Of a DNA stretch of 64,000 nucleotides, positions 57,241 to 64,000 are shown in pieces. Below the pieces are notes generated by a model. That model saw nothing but the letters and a program-made list of their open reading frames with translations. It ran no database searches and was not told where the DNA came from. Source of the stretch: Fomes fomentarius (taxonomy: Eukaryota; Basidiomycota; Agaricomycetes; Polyporales; Polyporaceae). Made by a program: the position numbers and the translations under genes. How positions within the stretch are numbered: the stretch's first letter is position 1; every line of letters begins with the position of its first letter. The stretch covers positions 682,001 to 746,000 of the forward strand of contig JABYQN010000010.1 in NCBI GenBank assembly GCA_022606135.1, in the 5' to 3' direction.

Positions 57241-60200
57241 CTACCTCCGCGGCCCGTTGTACAGCGTATCGTCCACCCACTCCGCCGCGTTCCCAATCGG
57301 ATACTGCGGCGCATAGTGGCTCCGCGAGAGCCGGTGGCCGTTCGACGCGCGGTTCCCGCTGGCGGAGAGGATGCTGTTGTTGCTGGGGTACGAGCCGTGC
57401 GCGCCGCCGATGCTGCCGCCGCTCCTGCGCTGGCTCTGCCCTTGTAGAGGGCCAGAGGCGCTACGCGAGTGTGTCGAGTTCTGCAGACGGTGCGAGGAGC
57501 CTTGTCGGGGTACAGCCCCGGCGGCTACTGGTGCGGGGACGCTGGGATGATGATTGTCAGATAAAGGGATGTGTGTGTGCATGGAGCGAGGAAGGATTTA
57601 CTTGGGCCCGTACATCGGCGGCTGTCCAGCCTGGCGAGTCATCGCTGCGGGATTAAAGCCGATCGGTCCAGTTCCTGGGTAGCTGGGGATCCGTTCTGCT
57701 TTCGGTGTCTTGGAGCGACATGACCGGAAGAGACCTACATGCCGTTTCGTGAGTGTCTGGATGGAGCGACAGGGCACAGTACACTTACAGCGAAGAATGC
57801 CATAGAGGATCAGGAGGACTACGATGCCCACGACGACTGTGACAGGGATAGAGATTTGGAGGTTGTGGACATACCACGACTGCGAGCTACATGTCAGGAG
57901 ATACTCGCGTACGTCGAGTGGTTTTGATACATACCTTGAAGACCTCCATCCATGATCCAGGTTGACAGTTCCCAGATATACAAGTTCCGCCGTAGCCTGT
58001 CAAGATGGTCGCAACCTAATCCCCACACAACAAAACCAACGTACGCACCACATGGAGAGCCATCTACAAGTGTTGACTGGAGGACGACACACTGATTCGA
58101 ATTGTCCGGATCCTGACACGAGACCTGGCACGACTTGTCGTTGTTACTCGGACAAGCCTTCTTGAGCCCCATAGAAGCGCCGACGAGCTGGCATTGTTCT
58201 GCGAACACCAAGATCAGCCTCACTTTCGCAACCCGCATAGAGACAGACGCACGATCAAGCGACGTGCACTGTCCACTCGCACACGCGAGACCATCTGAAC
58301 CACAACTCTGCCCGTTCGGAGCAGTGACATCCTGTGGACACTGCGGACTGTTACCAGTACACTTCTCCTCACTATCGCACCGGTCGTCCTTGCTCGGGCG
58401 GCACACCTGCGTCGCTGGCGCGAAGGCGCACTGGTCCGTGCAGCATGGCGAGCTGTCCGGGTCGCAGACCGCGCCGTTCTTGAACTTGCATGTTGATGCG
58501 TCGCAGCAGGACGAGTTGGAGTTGATGCCCGGGTCGCATTCTTCGCCGTCCTCGACGATGCCGTTGCCGCACATCTTGAGCGTGATGAGCGGCTTGCTGT
58601 CCGTGAGGGAGGTCGGCGCGTTAGGGTCGATGAGGCAAGAGGTGTTTGTCCGGCCGCCGGAGGTTCCTGCCATGAGTGAGCCTGGGAGGAAGTCAGTTGT
58701 CAGCGGACACATAAGCGGAGGTTGACGGGGACGTACAGATGTTGCCGATACTGCAGGGCGAGAAGTTCATCTCCCCTGTGTCCGCGACGGGACTCATGAT
58801 GTACTGCGAATTCGCGTCACATGTCGAGGTCGAAAGAGGGCAGCAGTTGACCGATTGCGTCTCGCATCCGTTCGCACATGAACACCCGCCGGCGCACTGC
58901 GAGTATGGTCAGTACCGCCAGCTGCATGCGGCAAACCATTTAATACTTACATCGTGCTGTGGCGCGAGGGTGGAATGAGCATCATGTCACGTAGCATGAC
59001 ATTGACGGGATACTCACGATAGCACCGAAGTTATGACCGATCTCGTGAGCAACAACCTGCCACTCTGTCCTTCCACCCGTCGACACGGCCGTACCAGAGA
59101 CAACAGACGGGTCCTGGCCTGAAGCAGTCTGCTGGCAGAGAGTCGCAAGCCATGCGATGCCGACTTCAGAACCAGTCGGACATCCGCTCATCAGGTGCCA
59201 AAGACCAGCACCGTCGTCACCCTTGGTGCCTCGCCATTCGGAGAAGATGGAGAGACGATCGTTCAGCGTGATCGACTCTTGGCATGCGACATTCCACGGG
59301 AAGTCGGAGGGTGTAGAAGAAGGACATCTATTCACGACAATGTCAATGCTAGCGTGCGACAGAGACGATGAATGGAGACTGACGTTGGCGGGCGAACTTC
59401 AAGCTCGATGATGCCGAGACTGACTTGGAACGTAGACTATATAGCAGGTGTTATACTGTTTGCCACTGCAACATTCCGGACGACGAACCTTGTACAATGC
59501 ACTTGCAGTGTTCCAGTTTGTGATGATAGCCGTCGTAGCGTTCGCCTCAGATCCATATCGCTTTGTGTACTCGCAGTCTGCAGCAACACCCATATAGACG
59601 ACTCGTTGTGACGTGGGGCACCCTGCATTTGAGCCAATAGTACCTGAGAAGCTGTGACGACGTTAGACCCTTGCCGTATGAAGTGCGCGAGGACACGATA
59701 CGTACTCCATGCCCATGCCAGGACCAGCGACATCATCGCGCTTCGTGTGATTTGAGAGCGTTGAAAAGCCCAGAGGATCATACCAAGAGGTGAGCGGCGC
59801 AGAGGCGGGTTTCCGGATGGCGTGATTCTGCATCGGGTCAGTGTTGAATCGATGCTTGTCGTGACCACAAGTCTCGCCGGCTGTTACAGGCGAACCGAGA
59901 CCCCCATCCAAGACCCGCGCGTGCTCATGCTTGCTCATCACATCGGAATCGCGCCAAATGACCAAGTTCGAATCAGGGTGCTCTTCAGAGAGTTCTACGT
60001 GGGGATCGAGTGCAAGCTTGTTGCGGAGGTAATGGTCCTTCGTCATGACATGGTGGACGACGCCGTTCACGGAGAATGCGCCCTCAAATACTGGTGGTCT
60101 GCCTGCTATCGCATCTCCCTGGTCGTGGACAGTGACACGTGCCCATCCGAGCTCATACTGCCCCGAAGGTCGTGGGATGACCCCGGCGGTGTCTTCCCGT

Positions 60201-61558
60201 AATCGATCTGGGGATATGTGGGCCGGGATGACCTCGCCCCAGTACGCTTTTACCGACTCTCGTAGGATAGGTTCCGAGTGGGAGAATATTTGCTGGCCAT
60301 CGGGCCCGTCCTTGTAGTAGTTGATGCGTGCAGCAGGATGGATTAGATGGTCGTTAGGGCGTAGATGCAGGTAGAATGTCTCGTCGAATGCGGTGAGTGT
60401 GAGGCGGAACGAGTCGGAGTGGCGGAGGATGGGCGAGTCTAATGGTGGTGAGCGCTTTCCAGGTGTCGATGGTGAAGCTCTTCGCGGAAGGATGTCGATG
60501 GAGAGCGTCGACGGATGTGCTAATCGCTTCAACGGCCGTGCAGGAGCACTGAGTGCTATAAACGAAAGGGTCAGCTGTCTGTCATTTGTGCAACGATTTC
60601 ATAGTTAATAGTCGCCCTGAAGGTGAACTCCGATAGGCTATCCTCCCGTGAGATGCAGCTGGATATCCGCTGGTAACATCAAACGCAAGCACCATCCTAC
60701 TATGATGAACGGCATATATCGTCACATTGGGCTCTTTCAGATGAGGAGGCTCACTGCGACACCGCCAAGGGCATGCGCGGCGACAGTCGGCTTAGCCTTG
60801 CGAGAATCTGAACCCATGACGCAGAATGTGGTCCAGCGCGTCTCTCGCCAGGGGACGTGCGCAGTTCGCAAGTGCGACTGAATTCAGATAAGTTGCCGCG
60901 AACACAGCCAGTGGACGGCCGAACTCCGCAGCAGGCGGTGCAGCTGGGCCGTGGTCCCAGCATGCGCACCGAGCTCGATACGAGGAGGAAGCACCATAGG
61001 ACGACAACAAAGAGACTGCGATGGAGGGCATGGGGCTTGGTTTCAAGGCTAGAGTGTGCGCGAGCAGACGGGGAAATGCGTCTACGGGAAGCGCCCGCAC
61101 AGAGAAGGAGCGCAGTTTACGCAGAGTGCAGAGCATCAGGGCACGTATGACCATGAAGCCTTTCGGAGTGTCATGACTCATGAACGATGGTCCGCAACCG
61201 CACAGAACGACCGTTAGGGAGCCATGACGCGAGCCGAGAGTCGCACCGTCTTCAACGCGCAACACCCGATATACCATGACCCCGCTCCTTCCTGAACTCA
61301 GACACCCATCGTCCCGCGCGACCACAGCGTATATTGAGTAGAACGAGGCCCATGAGGTACCACGAAGCCTTCCAGATCTCCCATGCCTTCATTTCGTACC
61401 ACACGCCCATCGGGACAATTTACGCGGAGGAAGGGCCGAAAAGAGAGCGCCCGGAGTAGACCACAGCCGACGAGGGTATTCTGGCACATACCTGAGGCCG
61501 AATGGAGGCCAGCGAGGAGGACGAGGAGGAAGCAGCATAGACGGTGGTGAGAGTACAT
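57241..61558 (-). CDS. ADAM-family zinc metalloprotease, membrane-anchored
   Basis: Fungal ADAM (disintegrin and metalloprotease) type I membrane protein of the secretory pathway. Exons 60555-59706, 59651-59489, 59436-59384, 59327-59018, 58956-58951, 58896-58737, 58681-58253, 58198-58049, 57996-57935, 57879-57789, 57734-57602 and 57541-57241, all in phase. Domains in order: prodomain (RPLKRLAHPSTLS, FEGAFSVNGVVHHVMTKDHY), protease (CPTSQRVVYMGVAADCEYTK, zinc site VVAHEIGHNFGAI+HD, Met-turn YIMSP), disintegrin (CGNGIVEDGEECDPG, CCDASTC), Cys-rich (CTGNSPQCPQDV, GLACASGQCTSLD), helix IPVTVVVGIVVLLILYGIL and a ~150-residue cytoplasmic tail ending DDTLYNGPRR. The 6-nt exon 58956-58951 encodes only His-Asp. 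A likely first exon, 61558-61492 (signal peptide CCFLLVLLAGLHSAS), is in phase but lies behind an unusually long 936-nt intron, so the start is less sure. About 924 residues with it. Confidence 0.88.
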
Positions 61559-62783
61559 TAGAAAGGATTGTGGACAGGCTGCCGCCGAGAGAATGATTAT
61601 GTATGAGTGAAGCCGTTGCGCCAAGACTGAAAGACTGCTTGCTGCCCAGCGCCAAATCCGACCTGCGGAGGTCTCTTCCTCTACCGTGTTGGCGGACGCA
61701 GCGAGTGGGGAAAGGAGAAAAGACGGGGGAGACGGCGAGGGACGAGGTCAAGTCAAAACCGGTGGCCACTGGCCAGAGCCTGATCGCCTGCTTCTCTCTT
61801 CGCGACACTGGGCGTTTACCTACCGCACCTCTGGACCATCGCATTTACAACCATCATCGCTCATCTCTTGGCTCTCGCCCTACTCTCGTCCTTGCCTACA
61901 AGCTTGTGCCTTTTGCTTGAATTTCATCCGCCGTCCTTCGTCTCTCACACCCATGCGTACCGAGTACTTACTTAGCTTGAACCAGCATAGACCGTTCGCC
62001 AAGTTTGGCCGTTGCTACGGGCACCTCCACAACATTCAGTGCTGCTCCTGTCCCAGAAATACCCATCCCCATATATACTCGACTCCGGATTGATGGATGT
62101 GATCAATACAAGCTCTGGCCATCCTCAAGTAAGCATGCAGAGTAGCGTTAAACGGACATAGTACATACAACCGCTGAAGGAAGTATTGTAACGTTATGTA
62201 TGAAGATTGCGCCGATAACTTCGAGTTATTAAGCTGGCTGCAGATCCTACCTCCTTCATGACCACCAAGTACCCAATCAACCGGATCCACCCCTCACGGG
62301 ATCTTGGAAGAGATCGCAGTGGGCAATGCTGACTTCCGAATCAGTGCTAGACCTCGGGGTACTCGATCACAGGAACTTGAGCGTCTTGCCCTACAGCTCT
62401 CTAGAAACGTTAACCGCAGGACAGTCTCGAATAATATCACGAGTAAACCTTCTGTGTGATGAGGGTGTCCTTTCGAATCTATTGAATGATAAATCGTCTA
62501 ATACTCGGTTTTGTCTGTCTCGCAGGCTATCAAAGAGCCAGCAAGACTGCGTCGTTGAGCTGTGACTGTGACCCCACTTCTGCCCTTCGCCGTCGCCTTC
62601 TCCTGAGGTCCGAGGAGCACTCGGGCTGAGGGCATGCGCCTGGTGGACCAGTACCGGGGGTGATCATGCTAGGCGCACCCAGCGAGCTATCACCATCCGT
62701 CCCACCGTGGTCCCACCTCCTGCTGATGCTCACGTCATTCAGCCTGATCCAAACCGTGGCGGCGTCATGAAAGCACCCAGAGT
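61559..62783. other. Intergenic region between the ADAM and spermidine synthase genes
   Basis: No recognised gene. The part just below 62784 was read for a fused saccharopine dehydrogenase domain (expected glycine-rich LLGSGFVxRP start) and none was found in any minus-strand frame. Confidence 0.5.
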
Positions 62784-63910
<1,127 letters not shown>

Positions 63911-64000
63911 GAATGGATGAGTTGAAAGTACACACTGGGAGGGCACGGTCCCTACGTAAATACCTTTAATTGAACCAGTGACCCTCAAGGTCGCTCCAAC
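63911..64000. other. Upstream edge of the spermidine synthase gene
   Basis: The last 90 bases of the window; part of the promoter or leader of the spermidine synthase gene. Nothing further can be seen. Confidence 0.5.

Overview
The window looks like nuclear DNA of a basidiomycete, most likely an agaricomycete. Coding sequences are broken by many short GT-AG introns, mostly about 40 to 110 nt. Several recognisable families are fungal, and the DUF6534 seven-helix proteins are, to my knowledge, typical of Agaricomycetes. There are no operons; genes are monocistronic with mixed orientation. All assignments rest on reading the translated sequence; no database search was made.

Layout, left to right. 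0.9-2.9 kb (-): an AP-1/Yap1-type bZIP regulator. 10.6-12.5 kb (-): Erf4/Golgin-A7, the partner of the Ras palmitoyltransferase, with a very long disordered N-terminus. 17.6-21.6 kb (-): the TPR corepressor Cyc8/Ssn6. 30.4-37.8 kb: a cluster of DUF6534 membrane proteins (two full genes and one short diverged one, all -) with a small SERF/4F5-type gene (+) between them. 42.1-45.0 kb: mitochondrial ClpP (-) and the nuclear-envelope protein Brl1/Brr6 (+), head to head. 48.2-50.5 kb (+): a membrane-anchored pepsin-like protein that has lost its catalytic motifs. 51.4-53.8 kb (+): a tandem pair of atypical short-chain dehydrogenases. 54.2-55.8 kb (-): a degenerate HNH-nuclease-like protein. 57.2-61.6 kb (-): an ADAM metalloprotease. 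62.8-63.9 kb (-): a spermidine synthase with an in-frame stop codon.

Long stretches (about 3-10, 12.6-17.6, 21.6-30.4, 38-42 and 45-48 kb) contain no gene I can support. They hold scattered repeat-like fragments and one sequence resembling a retrotransposon primer-binding site.

A recurring oddity is that Cyc8, the pepsin-like gene and the HNH gene can only be read through if single bases are missing, nearly always one base in a run of C or G. This fits homopolymer errors in the assembly better than gene decay, but the genes are broken as written. Other points worth checking are a 6-nt microexon that carries the last zinc ligand of the ADAM active site, the dead pepsin fold, and the spermidine synthase that has a stop codon and no saccharopine dehydrogenase domain behind it.
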